From NCBI GenBank assembly GCA_021018815.1, contig JAITYX010000142.1, positions 62,001-126,000 on the forward strand: a stretch of 64,000 bases of DNA, written 5' to 3'. A program made the position numbers and the translations under genes. The stretch comes from Talinum fruticosum (Eukaryota; Streptophyta; Magnoliopsida; Caryophyllales; Talinaceae). The first letter of the stretch is position 1; each line of letters begins with the position of its first letter. This document shows, piece by piece, positions 20,810 to 31,870 of the stretch. A model generated the notes under the pieces. The model ran no database searches, had not been told where the DNA came from, and saw nothing but the letters and a program-made list of their open reading frames with translations.

Positions 20810-22926
20810 TGTAGACACCTAAAAAGTGTCATCCTTTTTCTATTTATTTTATTTTTTAGCTTAGTGATGAAATCCAACTCCTGTTTACAGATTCAAACAA
20901 TGATCAAGTTTGATTGGCGTGATGGAAGCTATTAAATCACAAAGAACCCATTAGCACCACAAAATGAACATTCTTCGCTTTAAGCCGACCTACAAACCCA
21001 TTTTCCTTCTGGTCGGACCAAGACCCGGTCGGGCTCCCAACCAGAAACCCAAACCCGCACTAAAAATAAAACCAGAGAAAAATAGAAACTTGTCAAAAAT
21101 GGAAATTTTCCAAAAGGGAAACCTGCCAAGGCCGGCGCCGGCCTTCTCCACACTATACAAAAATGCAGCGTTTCATTGTTTCCTCAATGCCCAACCAAAG
21201 CACGGAAGCCAAGTTCACCAAATGACGCCGTTTCAGCCGACACCACGCTTTATGGCTCTTCATGCTAAAGCATCGCATTTTGCTCCAAGTGTCTAACTAT
21301 GACGCGAAAGTCAAATTTACAAAACAACACCGTATAGACCCGGTGTCCTCGCTTAAGGGTATTTTACGCCAAAGCGCCGAGTTTTGCTCCACTGTTCAGC
21401 CATAGCACGGAAAGTCGGCTTCCGTACGACATCATTTTGAGGTCGATGCTGCGTTTCTCAGCACCCTTCATGGGATTTCCGATTTGAGGATAATTTCATA
21501 TGATTTTTCCGTATTCCGGCCGGTTCGATTCAATAAGTTGATGGCTCGCTGCATGCTTTTAGGTAATTTTGGGTGACCTAACCTAAAGCCTATAAATAGA
21601 GGAGTTTACTCATTTTAAACTCGCTGATTAATACTCAAACAAGCTGCATTTTTTACCTAACTAATCCATTAATCACTTCCTTTCTTGAACCCAAGCTACA
21701 CTTCACCGAATTTAGGTTAAGAGCTACTAAATACTCGATCAATATTCTCGATCTCTTGGCTCATTTTGAGCTAATCTGTACTTTCTCAAACATTATCATC
21801 ATTATCATTCACTATTCTACCTCCTAAAACTTCACAAAAAGACTCATTCAGTTTTGTTTATCCATCGTTACGCTTCCGGATCCGGTTCGCGATGAAGATC
21901 GATAGGTGGGACAGCTCGAGGGCAATCAGCTCATTCGCAATCTCTAACGATTTATTTAAATTTATGCTTTTATCGCTTTCCGTATTGTGGATTCAAGATG
22001 TAATTACATTTAGTTCCTCTTCGCCCGCTATAATTTATTTTTATCCCTTTTCTTTTTGCTTTTCTTTACTGCTTTCTTTTGCTACTTTCTTCGTTGCTTC
22101 ATTTCTTTCTTCGCATGTTTGGCTGATTCAATTTTCATATTCATATTTTTTATGCTTGTTTGAAATACGTTATTTGGACTAACTCTTTGAATTAGTAGAG
22201 GTTGTCTATTGACAGGTAGAATGGAAGAGCTTATTCTTACATTTCGTACCTTCGCCCCGAACACTATTTTCTCGGTTCTAGACCGATGGAGTCATTTTAA
22301 AACCTCTTTTAAGCTTAGTTTTGCCATACTAAGATTGGAAGAGTATTTTTTATTTTTTAGTTTTTATTTCTAAAACTGATTTGCAACTCTCCCTTTTTGT
22401 TCTCATTTCTCCTAATTGCCGCTCGGAATTCCCGATTTAAAAAAGGAAATATTTATATTACTCTTCCGCCAAGCGAGGCCATAGGATTGAGATTGAACTC
22501 TCACACTTTGCTTCATGGCTGGTGCCGGTCATCTGTCACTCGCTGGCTCCCGCCGGAGCCGGTCGGTGACCGAGCTTGCCTTTCGGTCCAAACCAGCTTT
22601 ACGACCTTTTTGGCCCAAAAGCCTTGTAGCAAAATGTTAATTTTATTTTTTATTTATCTTAAATTATTAAATAACATCCCAAGACTTTCTAAAATTACTT
22701 TCTAAAATAAAAAGATTAATAAAATTGCCAATCACCTCTCTCTTAAACTCGTTTTAAAATATGGTTCTCAAAATAAATTCAATAAGAGGCACAACCCCAC
22801 TTACTAAACCCAATTTAAAAACTCAATCTTTCAAAAATAATCTTCAAAAAGCAAAGAGATCCAACATTCGTGAGAAACACGGTCCCGAGTGGTTCCCTCA
22901 CGAGGGGACAAGTCATGGTTCCTACA
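20810..22926 (+). repeat. Ogre-like gypsy 5' LTR
   Basis: About 2.12 kb, TGTAGACACC to CCTACA. The first 600 bp match 63402-64000, and the last 900 bp match 15641-16557. A TATA-like TATAAATAG at about 21591 marks the likely promoter. Contains open frames near 20964 and 21892 that are not gene-like. Confidence 0.82.
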
Positions 22927-22927
22927 C

Positions 22928-22946
22928 TCGGCCACTCCATTGGGGA
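22928..22946 (+). other. Gypsy primer-binding site, tRNA-Arg type (degenerate)
   Basis: TCGGCCACTCCATTGGGGA follows the LTR. It resembles the TTGGCGACTCC-CTGGGGA sites used by Ogre-type plant gypsy elements, which pair with a tRNA-Arg. Two or three differences suggest decay. Confidence 0.6.
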
Positions 22947-24356
22947 TGTATCACTTATTAAGAGGGTGAGACCTTAAAATTTGAGCTGTGTGTTCTCTTA
23001 ATGTGTTTTGCATTAGGTATATTACATTTCGGCAGCCTTGGGCATAGTTGCTTTTAATTTTGACCATCAGGCTTTACCCTTCGAGCATTTTTTAAAGAGG
23101 TTGAACTACTAACCTAGTGGGCCGAACTAGGTTTGATTATAGGGAAGGTCGTTACTCTCCACTCACAACATACTTTCCTTGGTTTTTGCCGTGAGGTACC
23201 GAGAATTCATGTTATTTCCTGACGTGCACCCCATGGAGGATTAAATTCCCATACTATATGAGACACCATGTATCCGACCTAGATTTATTGCTCTTTTTGA
23301 TCATAAATCCTTGGTTGTCTAGGTTGTGCCCCTTCATTTGCATGGTTGAAACGTATGTGGTTGTTTTTTGGTATTTAAGATTTTTCTTGTGAGCCTTTTA
23401 GTTTAGGTTATGTTTGCTACATAATCCTCGCTTGGGTACAAAAATAAAATAAAATAATGAACCTTCTTGAGTCGGTTCCATTTAGCCAAAGTCAAATTCA
23501 TCTCTAATTAGGAGATACTTTTATTTGCATTTAGCCAAAGTGAAAGTCATCCCTAATTAAGTGAGTCCATTTTTACATTAACCAAATTTAACATTCATCT
23601 CAAATTGGTGAGTCCATTTTACATTAGCCAAAACTAAAAATAATATCCATTAAGGTGAGTCCATTTAGTTTATTTTTGCATTATCCAAAATAAAAAATCA
23701 TCTCCATTAAGGTGAGTCCATTTATTTTGTTTTTGCATTAGCTAAAATTAAAAATTATATCCATTAAAGGGAGTATATTGATTCTATTTTTGCATTAACA
23801 AATATTAAAAATTATCTCTATTAAGGTGAGTCCATTCATTTTATTTTTTCATTTAGCCAAAAATGAATTCATCTCAAAATAGGTGAGTCTTTGTTTGCAT
23901 GAGCCAAATTTAAAAATCATCTCCTTGAAGGTGAGTACATTCATTTTATTTTTTCATTTATCCAAAAATAAAATTCATCTCAAATACGTGAGTTTACTTT
24001 TACATTAGCCAAATTAAAATTCACCTCAAATTAGGAGAGCCTTTGTATGCAATTAGCCAAATCAAATTCATCCCAACCTAAGGGACTCCATGTGCATCGT
24101 TGCATTTAATTATGGTCCAAATTGCATTCTTTATGTGCATCCATAAGGAAAATAGTATATTCCTTACTTTTCTCTTAAGATTATTCGTTCCTCGGGTCAA
24201 TGACCTAAGCCCATCTCCCCTAAAAGTTTTTCATAAGCTAATCCTAAGCACATATTGTTTTGGGATACAGGATAGGGAATCCAACTCAAATGGGGAATTC
24301 TAGCATGAAGTAGCTAGAATATAAGAAGTCTACTTCAACACCGGTTCGATCAACAC
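22947..24356 (+). other. Gypsy 5' leader region
   Basis: No coding frame recognised. The first 500 bp are AT-rich unique sequence, 23460-24095 is a minisatellite, and the last 250 bp run to the Cop2 insertion at 24357. Confidence 0.6.
23460..24095 (+). repeat. Leader minisatellite, about 45-65-bp degenerate units
   Basis: About eleven units share GGTGAGTCCATTT, a T-rich stretch, GCATTAGCCAAA and an A-rich stretch ending ATCATCTC-ATTAA. Unit length varies through the T-rich and A-rich linkers. Confidence 0.85.
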
Positions 24357-25958
24357 CGAAGGTTTGCTCTTGGAGAAGCTAAGTCACCCTAGAGGGGGTG
24401 AATAGGGTGATGAGGAAATTTGCTTGAGTTAAACACTAGATATGACTCTGAGGAGAGTATGAGTCAAGAATGAACTCGGAAAACAGTGACTCGGAATGAA
24501 GTGGATGATGAAGATACAGATTGGATAGAACTTTATATCCGTCCGAGTCTAGATTGGACTCGGAAAAGTATCAACTCAAAAGTTACGTGGAAACCCTCCT
24601 AGGGAAGAAAACCATGGACCGTGCTAATCCCAACACAAAGTCAAATCCACTATTTTGAATCTACAAAATACGGTAGAATGACTCAACCACAGTTGCTCCC
24701 TTAGACAACTCCTTACAAGTTTTTCTAGACTCAGAAATTCCCTTATCCGATCTAGTACTTCCAAATTGAGATAACCTTTACAGCTAGGGACAAGTGAGCT
24801 GAGTTAACCCTTACAGTTTAGTCAAGGGACCTTACTCGGAAAGTAAGAATAAGTGTTTGTAACATATTACAAGACCTTACAACTCAAAGAATACTAAATA
24901 CAGAGTTGGAGTTGTAAGTAGAAGATTGAGTATGAATACAAAGACTTTTGCTTAAGTTCGTGTCTTGACAGTTGGTTCAGAAATCTTCAAGTCTTTAGAG
25001 TTGGCTTCTATTTATAGATGACCAAGCAGATTAGCCGTTGTGATCATCTTCTGACTGGAAGTCCTTTGTGACCGTTGTAATGGATTTTCGGAGTTACTCG
25101 GAAAATATCCGTTCAAGTGTGAATGTTAGGCAACGGCTCTTGACTTCTTTGGAAGTCCCATTTCACTAGTGTTGTCTTGAAAAGTAAGGTGGAAACCATC
25201 GTTAAGCTTAGTGTTGCAGATTTCCGGTTTTGGAAACAGACAATCCCGACACGATGTCCGGGCTTTGGCCGGAAGTGGAAAAAGCCTTATCTGCTCGTGA
25301 GTTGACGTTTTGAAGCCGGTTACTTTTGTAATTCAAAAATAGGATAGCATCGTTTGAATAACCTACAAAAGTAAATCAATTTGGTTCTCAAAGTATAAAA
25401 TACTTTGGTCCAAGGTTAGACACGATTGATAAATTAATTAAGATAATTAAGTGGATAATTATCCGAGTCGGAAAAGGAATGGAATTTTGTGAGTCTAATA
25501 TCCATGAGACTCAAAATCCATTCGAGTCGATCTAAACGAAAATCAAGTCAAATAAAGAATGCCGAGTAGACAGACTTGATTTAAACTAAGCAAAATTCAA
25601 ACAAAATATGCTGACTTAGAAGAATGAATTATCAAGGTAATTCTTGGAACACGAAGTCCGATCTTGAGTTTATACAAAATAGAACAAGTGTTTGAACATG
25701 CGATATATCTTAGTGTTGTCCGAGTGACTCACAATAGTGTGTAGAAAGGCATGTAAGAATATACTTTCCGAGTCGATCAAGTAACAAATGAAAACGAATA
25801 CAATAGATTCTATAACACTTAGAAAAGATGCTATATCACTCGGAAAAGTTTCTAAGGGTATAGAATGACTTAAAATCAAAACCTTATGAGGGCTGAAGTC
25901 TTATACCCGATTCTTTGATGGAGTTCAGAATGATGTATATGTAAAGTTTGAGTCTTCA
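24357..25958 (-). repeat. Cop2 3' LTR
   Basis: 1,602 bp, CGAAGGTTTGCTC to GAGTCTTCA (TG end mutated to CG), with an antisense TATA-like box at 25008-25016. It is nearly collinear with the LTR at 34957-36542. Confidence 0.92.
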
Positions 25959-26583
25959 ATCTCCCTTTTTGATGAAAGACATTCCATACTTACACAAAAC
26001 TTTGTTAGTGATATAGATCTCGGTTTTTTAATCTTGCTCGAAGGTAAGTCGAGTAAGATGAGATAAAATGAAGTTCTATCGGAGCACATTTATCTATTAG
26101 AGCAACTAAGTTGAGATCGAGCAAGAAAGAAAATTTTGAAAAACACATCAATGATTGGATGATGATAGCAGGATTAATAATGAAATGCGTTTATTCATTA
26201 AAGAACAGAAAATAACTAAGTATCGAGCAATGACGGATATAATTGACATGCTGAGCAAGAAAGGGAAACTCATAAATAATAAACTCGAAACAATTGCTTT
26301 AAGCATGAAACTCGAAATTATTAATGAAATGAATTACTTCATTAAAGAAAAGATAAGTATATAAGGGAAGGTGAGAGAAACTCCCCTTAACAAGAGAACA
26401 AAATTTTCAATTATTCTCCACCTTGCCTTTCCACAAAAACAAAAAGAGGAAGAATGTATCAAGTAGATATAGATTTGATTTCCGGACAAAAAAATAAAAA
26501 GAAGAAAAGAAAACTAAGAGGGAGGAGATGAAGCGATCTGAATAGAAGATGAAGGGTGAGTCGTGCGCCTGCGCCGATAAGAT
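25959..26583 (-). other. Cop2 purine tract and 3' UTR
   Basis: 25959-25978 is the reverse purine tract ATCTCCCTTTTTGATGAAAG against the LTR. The rest is AT-rich with no credible gene. A 69-residue plus-strand frame at 26155 is an AT-rich artefact. Confidence 0.75.
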
Positions 26584-28133
26584 CTAGAAGATGTAGTTGA
26601 GCGCGGCGGTGGCAGCATTGGGATCTCTCGGCATCGGCTCGGTTCTTAGTGGCTGACCTAGAACGAGGTCGTCCGGAGGCTCATCCTCCCGGAACTCGAC
26701 TGCCGTAGGGGTGTGCTCGGGCTGACCAGTGGTGACTCGACCATGGTCGGCGAGGTCGCTCGACCCACTCGGACTCACTGTCCGAGCCGATCATCTCCGG
26801 TTGAGGTTCCGGAGCACTTGGACCCTCTCCTACTATCGCTCCTTGGTCTTCGTCTTTCTCCCCTGCCTCGGATGGACTCCGCCTCAGCCGCGAGCGCCTC
26901 TTCTTCTCCTTCTTCTTCCGCTTCTTCTTCGTTTTCCGAGGAAGATTTGGCGAGACTCGAGGATTCCTCGAAGCATTTGAGTTGACAGGATCCTGAGCCG
27001 CCTTGGATCGCCTTTCTCGAAGGAGCTTGATCAGCTCCCTCTGCTCCTTAACTAGGGCCTTCATCTCGAGGAGCACATCCTGCCGCTTCTCGGATGCAGG
27101 ATTGGGCTGTTTTCGGTTAATGGTCATAGGCTGGAGGACGAGTCTTGAATGACCGGAGGATGTCCTTGAACTCGGTGCACATCGAGGAGATCTTGTCCAT
27201 GATAGAAGTGGACAAGGTAGAAGAGATAATATGAGAAACACTTGAGGTGGAGGCACCACCAGGTGGAGGAGGTAGAGAGAGAGGGACTAAATCCGAGTCC
27301 GAGGCGGAGAAGGTGGCCTCGGTTCGAGCTAAGGACCGGGACACCCGGTTGGGTTTCCTGGTATCCATACCCAAGAAGTTCCTTTTGCCAAGTACCATGG
27401 CAGCCTCGAAACCGCGTTAGGATCTAAAGGAAGAGGGACTTTGAATTGTTTGAAGATGAGAGTGAGAAGAGCCCCGAAAGGAAGAGGGTTTGTCTTCTTA
27501 TTCGAGTCCGAGCCAGCACAACTGCCATTTGCTCGATTATTACGGGAAAGAGGTCTACTTCGTAGCCATCTAGAATATCGAACGAGCTTTGAGATGCTTG
27601 GAGTTTGGGTTCTCGCTAAGAATGTTGTGAGAAGAAGGTTCTCATCAGCAGGAAACACCGAAGACGAGCTTCGACTTTAGTTGGGTCACGAGAGAAGTTT
27701 TTGCGCGACCTAGGGAATTCTTTAGCGTACTTCTCAAAGAAGTCGTCAACAACCTCGTTGAAAGGTATGGGGTTGTTGTTCAAGAAAAGAGAAGATACTT
27801 TGTAAAGACGGTGGAGGAAGGAAGTATTGATGCGAATAATGATGTCCCGAACTTTGGAGGTGAGGATACCCTCGGAGCTAGAAAGATTTGAGTAGAACTC
27901 GGAGACGAGTTACGGGTAGATGAAATCACCGAAACAGAGGAAATTGTAAACCCTTGTAGACTTAATGTGAGGCAACCACGAAAATTTTGTGGTTGGAAAG
28001 AATTTATCATCCGAGTGTAAGGTGCTTGGGAGACAAGAGGTTTGGAAGGATTGGAGGGGCCTTCACGGCTTTTTGTGCGAGGTTTCTTGGTGGTAGAGCC
28101 AAGAAAATCAGGGTGGGAACCTCTTTTCGGCAT
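26584..28133 (-). pseudogene. Cop2 3' ORF (best-preserved C-terminal half)
   Basis: Starts at ATG 28133 with MPKRGSHPDFLGSTTKKPRTK; a frameshift after LVSQAP breaks the N-terminal domain. The second half is open from 27259 to 26681: RQDVLLEMKALVKEQRELI and LLRERRSK form a heptad-like coiled coil, followed by a very basic KKKRKKKEKKRRSR stretch and an acidic Ser/Glu segment (SDSESEWVE). The C-terminus continues in another frame to about 26584 (DEPPDDLVLGQPL). No membrane segment. The basic tract could be a nuclear or nucleic-acid-binding signal; function unknown. Confidence 0.72.
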
Positions 28134-28800
28134 GTTTGTTGTTGAAAAGAGAGGAAGAAGATGAACTTTTGAGAGAGAGAGAAGAAGAAAGAGAGAGAAA
28201 GCTCGAGGAGAGTGGAAAAAGAAAAGAGTAGAAGAAGAGAGAGAACTGAGAGCAACAGAGCTTACTTGAGATGTTCTTATTAACTAAGCTTGAGATCACC
28301 GAGCGTTGCTTTGATCGTAGAGAGCTTGTTCACGAAGATTTAATTGTAAGAATGAAAGTAAGGAAGAGTAAAGTAGCGAAATGATGGAGAATAAGCGTTA
28401 TTTATAGAGAAGTACGCGTCCTTCGTATCCGTTCTAACTCGGCTCTTTAGCGGTCACTTCGGCCGGTGTGACTGTTCTTTTCTCCAACGGTTAGAATTCT
28501 AGCAAATGTCTCCCAACGGTTAGTTGTCTAATCACGAGTGCTCGAGAGAGAGAGAGAGAAAAGAGAGATTTTTAAAATAAATTCTGAAATTCTCCACTTG
28601 TCTAGAGATGATTTCAAAACTTTGAAGTCCATTTTTCTCAAAATCTGAGTCCGACTCGACCAAGTTTCGAGTGACTAAGAAATCGCAAACACATAATAAC
28701 TCTTAGCTTAGTATCACTGGTTGAACCGAACGAATAACTTATTAAAGAAAGTAAGCACACAACACATAATCATGCAGGGAATTTTCACACGGAAAAGCAC
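28134..28800 (-). promoter_or_regulatory. Leader and candidate internal promoter of the Cop2 3' ORF
   Basis: On the minus strand a TATA-like TATAAATAA lies at 28398-28406, 265-273 bp before the ATG at 28133, with a pyrimidine-rich leader in between and a CT repeat (28541-28558) upstream. Layout matches Cop1, Cop4 and Cop5, though this leader is about 100 bp longer. No gene lies in this stretch. Confidence 0.5.
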
Positions 28801-28809
28801 ATAATTATG

Positions 28810-30340
28810 CGTTTAACATACCAAGCTCATTCCTAATAAAGCACAACAGATCCTCACTAAGTGGCTTAGTAAAGATATAAGCTAATTGAAGATTGGTATG
28901 AATGAATTCAAGTTCAATATCACCTTTCTCAGAATGGTCTCTTAAGAAATGATACCTAACCTCAATATGTTTTGTCTTTGAGTGCTAAACTGGATTCTTG
29001 GTGATGCTGATTGCACTCGATTATCACATTTGATTGGAATTGATTTGAATGTAAGTCTAAGATCTCTCAAGTGTTGCTTTATCCATAAGATATGAGCACA
29101 GACATGCCCCAGCTGCGATATACTCAGCTTCGGCAGTTGATAGAGCTATTGAGTTTTGCTTCTTTGAGTGCCAAGATATCGGGATTGACCCGCAAGCCGG
29201 CACGCTCCGAGGGGCTCTTCCTATCAACTTTGTAACCAGCATAATCAACATCCGAGTATCCAGTGAGTGTCGGTTCTAAGTCTCCGGAGTACTATAGACC
29301 TAAATTCCGAGTCCTTGCAAGATATCTCGAATATTCTCTTCACCGTAGTGAGATGTGATTCTTTAGGATTAGCTTGAAATATTGTACACAAGGCAGACAC
29401 TAAACATTATGTCTGCTATGCTGGAAGTAAGATATAGCAAAGATCCAATCATACCTCGATAGAGTTTCGATCTACTGCTTTACCTTTTTCGTCCGAGTCC
29501 AGTTTTATGCTCGCTACTCATGGGGTTTCTCTGCATGCTTTGTATCTTGAAGTTTGTACTTCTTTAGCGGCTCCTTAGAGTACTGTGACTGATGGACATA
29601 TATTCCATCTCTGTCTTGCTTGATTTGTAAACCAAGGAAGAAATTGAGTTCTCCCATCATACTCATTTGAAATTCCTGTCTCATTAACTCGGAAAATTAT
29701 CGACACGGAATTTCATTAGTAGCTCCAAAAATTATGTCATCAACATATATCCGAGCAATCGGAAAGTCTTTCCCCTTGGTTTTCATACAGAGAGTCTTGT
29801 CAATCCGGCCTCTCTAAAATCATTTTGAACCAAGAAATTGCTCGATCTTTCATACCAAGCTCGAGGAACTTGTTTAAGACCATAGAGAGCTTTTTGCGGT
29901 TTGAAAACATGATTTGGAAATTCCGAGTTTTCAAGTCTATGGGGTTGCTAAACATAGACTTCCTTTTCAATAAAACCATGGAGAAATGCACATTTCACAT
30001 CCATTTGATACAATTTGATATTCATGCTAGATGCAAATGCCAATAAAATTCTAATGGCTTCAATTCGGCTACAGGTGCAAAGGTTTCCCCACAATCAATC
30101 CCTTCTTTTTGATTGTAACCTTGAGCCACAAGTGTAGTCTTATTTCGGACTACCAACCCACCTTCATCCAGTTTGTTTTGAAAACCCATTTGGTTCCTAT
30201 GACTGGGTGGTCGGAAGGTCGTTTGGTCGAGTCCGGACTTGGTTTCTTTCAAATTGATTGAATTCCTCTTGCATGACCTCTACCCATTTAGGTTCATTAA
30301 GGGCCTCTAGTGCATTTCGGGTTCGAGTTAATGATATGAA
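28810..30340 (-). pseudogene. pol: Cop2 pol: reverse transcriptase and RNase H, broken
   Basis: Minus strand. RT begins near [20 protein letters not shown] (about 30300), then GLVVRNKTTLVAQGYNQKEG, ETFAPVAEL, and an intact YVDD motif at 29737-29748. RNase H includes the DYAGYKVD region and a conserved end at about 28810-28960 (FLRDHSEKGDIELEFI, LGML). Frameshifts near 29980 and 30190 break the frame. The catalytic YVDD is kept, unlike Cop4 and Cop5. Confidence 0.87.
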
Positions 30341-31870
30341 TGCAATGAATGCACATAAATTTTGAAGAGAGGAACGAGTTCTTACCCCACTTGTTGATGT
30401 CGGATATGATGTTCTTTGGTTCACCGGATCTGTAAGTTCAATTGGTGGATCTGCGAAGTCTATTCCGAGTGAGCTTGTTCATCAGATTGTCCTTCAACAT
30501 TCTGAGCTTGTTCTTGAGTTGTTTCATTCTAAGTCACTTCATTCTGAGTGACTTCATTTTGAGTGTCATGGATTTGATTCTTGATGAGCTCATTTTAATC
30601 ACGATCATCATCTCTGCTGAGCTTTAGGTATGAGAATGATGACTCACTTGGTTTTTCTTGTTCAATCTCATCAAACACAATGTGGATGCTTTCTTCCACT
30701 TTGTTAGTTCCTTTATTGATAATGCGATAAGCTTTGTTATAAGATGAATAACCAAGAAAAATACCTTCGTCCGACCGAGCATCAAACTTGGTCAGGCGAT
30801 CCTTACTATTGTTGTGAACAAATCACTTACATCCAAAGGGTCCGAAGTATCAAATATTGGGTTTCTTCCCTTTGTAGAGCTCGTATGGTGTTTTCTTCAA
30901 GATGGGTCCGATGAGGCATCTATTCAAAGTGTAGTTAGTCTGTGTTGATCGCCTCGACCTAGAAAAAGTAGGGTAGATTGTGTTCAATCTTCATAATCCT
31001 CGTTATTTCTTCAAGAGCTCTATTCTTTCTTTCCACCACTCCATTCCGTTGAGGAGTTCTTGGTGCTGAGAAGTTGTGAGAGATGCCATATTTATCGGTT
31101 CGAATTCTCCGGATCCGAGTCCGAGACTCAACTTGGATTTTCCTGCAGAGCTTGCTTGAACTCTTTGAAAGCTTCATTTTCATGATTAAGAAAACACACC
31201 CAGGTAAATCATGAGTAATATCAATAATAACAAGCACATATGATTTACCTCCGAGACTCTTGATAGGGATTTCATCACATAAATCCATATGCAACATTTC
31301 AAGCACTTTGGATCTGGAAACAGTTTCAGAGATTTGAAAGATGATCCGACTTGTTCCCCTTTTGTGCATGCTTCACAAATTTTATCTTTCTTAAATGCAC
31401 AATTAAGCAATCCCCGACTAAACCATGGGATGCAAGTTTCTTCATGGTATTCATGCTAACATGACCTAGTCTACGATGCCATGCCCATGAATCATCATGA
31501 AGAGATGCTTTTAAACATGATAAGTTCCGACTCAGGTCGAAAGAGGAATAGTGTACGTGTTACCCGATCTCTTACCCGAGAGTTTGATCTCTTTGGTAGC
31601 ATCATCGAAATATAGCAATTGGTCCGAGTGAATCTTACCTCTTGACCTTTATCACCAAGTTGAAAGATGCTTAGCAAGTTGTACTTTAACCCTTTGACAA
31701 GGTATACTTGGGCTGACCAGATTGCTTCCTTTGCCAATCTTGCCAATCCCAATTATCTTGCCTTTGCTGTCATCCCCAAACGTGACTTTTCCTCCTTTGT
31801 AGTCCTCTAACTCGGAAAAGAGTCTTGAATCTCCTAACATGTGGCGTGAGCATCCACCGTCTAGGTACCA
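30341..31870 (-). pseudogene. pol: Cop2 pol: protease and integrase, broken
   Basis: Protease: WYLDGGCSRHM near 31840-31870, in which the D-S-G triad has become D-G-G; GKIIGIGKIGKG follows. Integrase: KDKICEACTKGEQ (zinc finger end, near 31370), LEMLHMDLC with the first Asp, RIRTD with the second Asp, then KYGISHNF. About 45 bp that normally follow the second Asp are deleted. PQRNGVVERKNRALEE carries the Glu near 31020-31060. The INT-RT linker continues to about 30341. Confidence 0.87.

Noticed and set aside
20964..21296. 110-residue frame in the gypsy LTR
   Set aside because: Lies within LTR sequence and is not conserved in the copy at 63550-63740, which is broken by stops in that frame.
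21892..22182. 96-residue hydrophobic frame resembling membrane segments
   Set aside because: Pyrimidine-rich LTR sequence; hydrophobicity follows from T-rich codons.
26155..26364. 69-residue plus-strand frame
   Set aside because: AT-rich frame in the Cop2 3' UTR, antisense to the element and without a counterpart in other copies.
26713..26985. 90- and 83-residue plus-strand frames
   Set aside because: Antisense to the basic/acidic low-complexity part of the Cop2 3' ORF, which is supported by five large copies.
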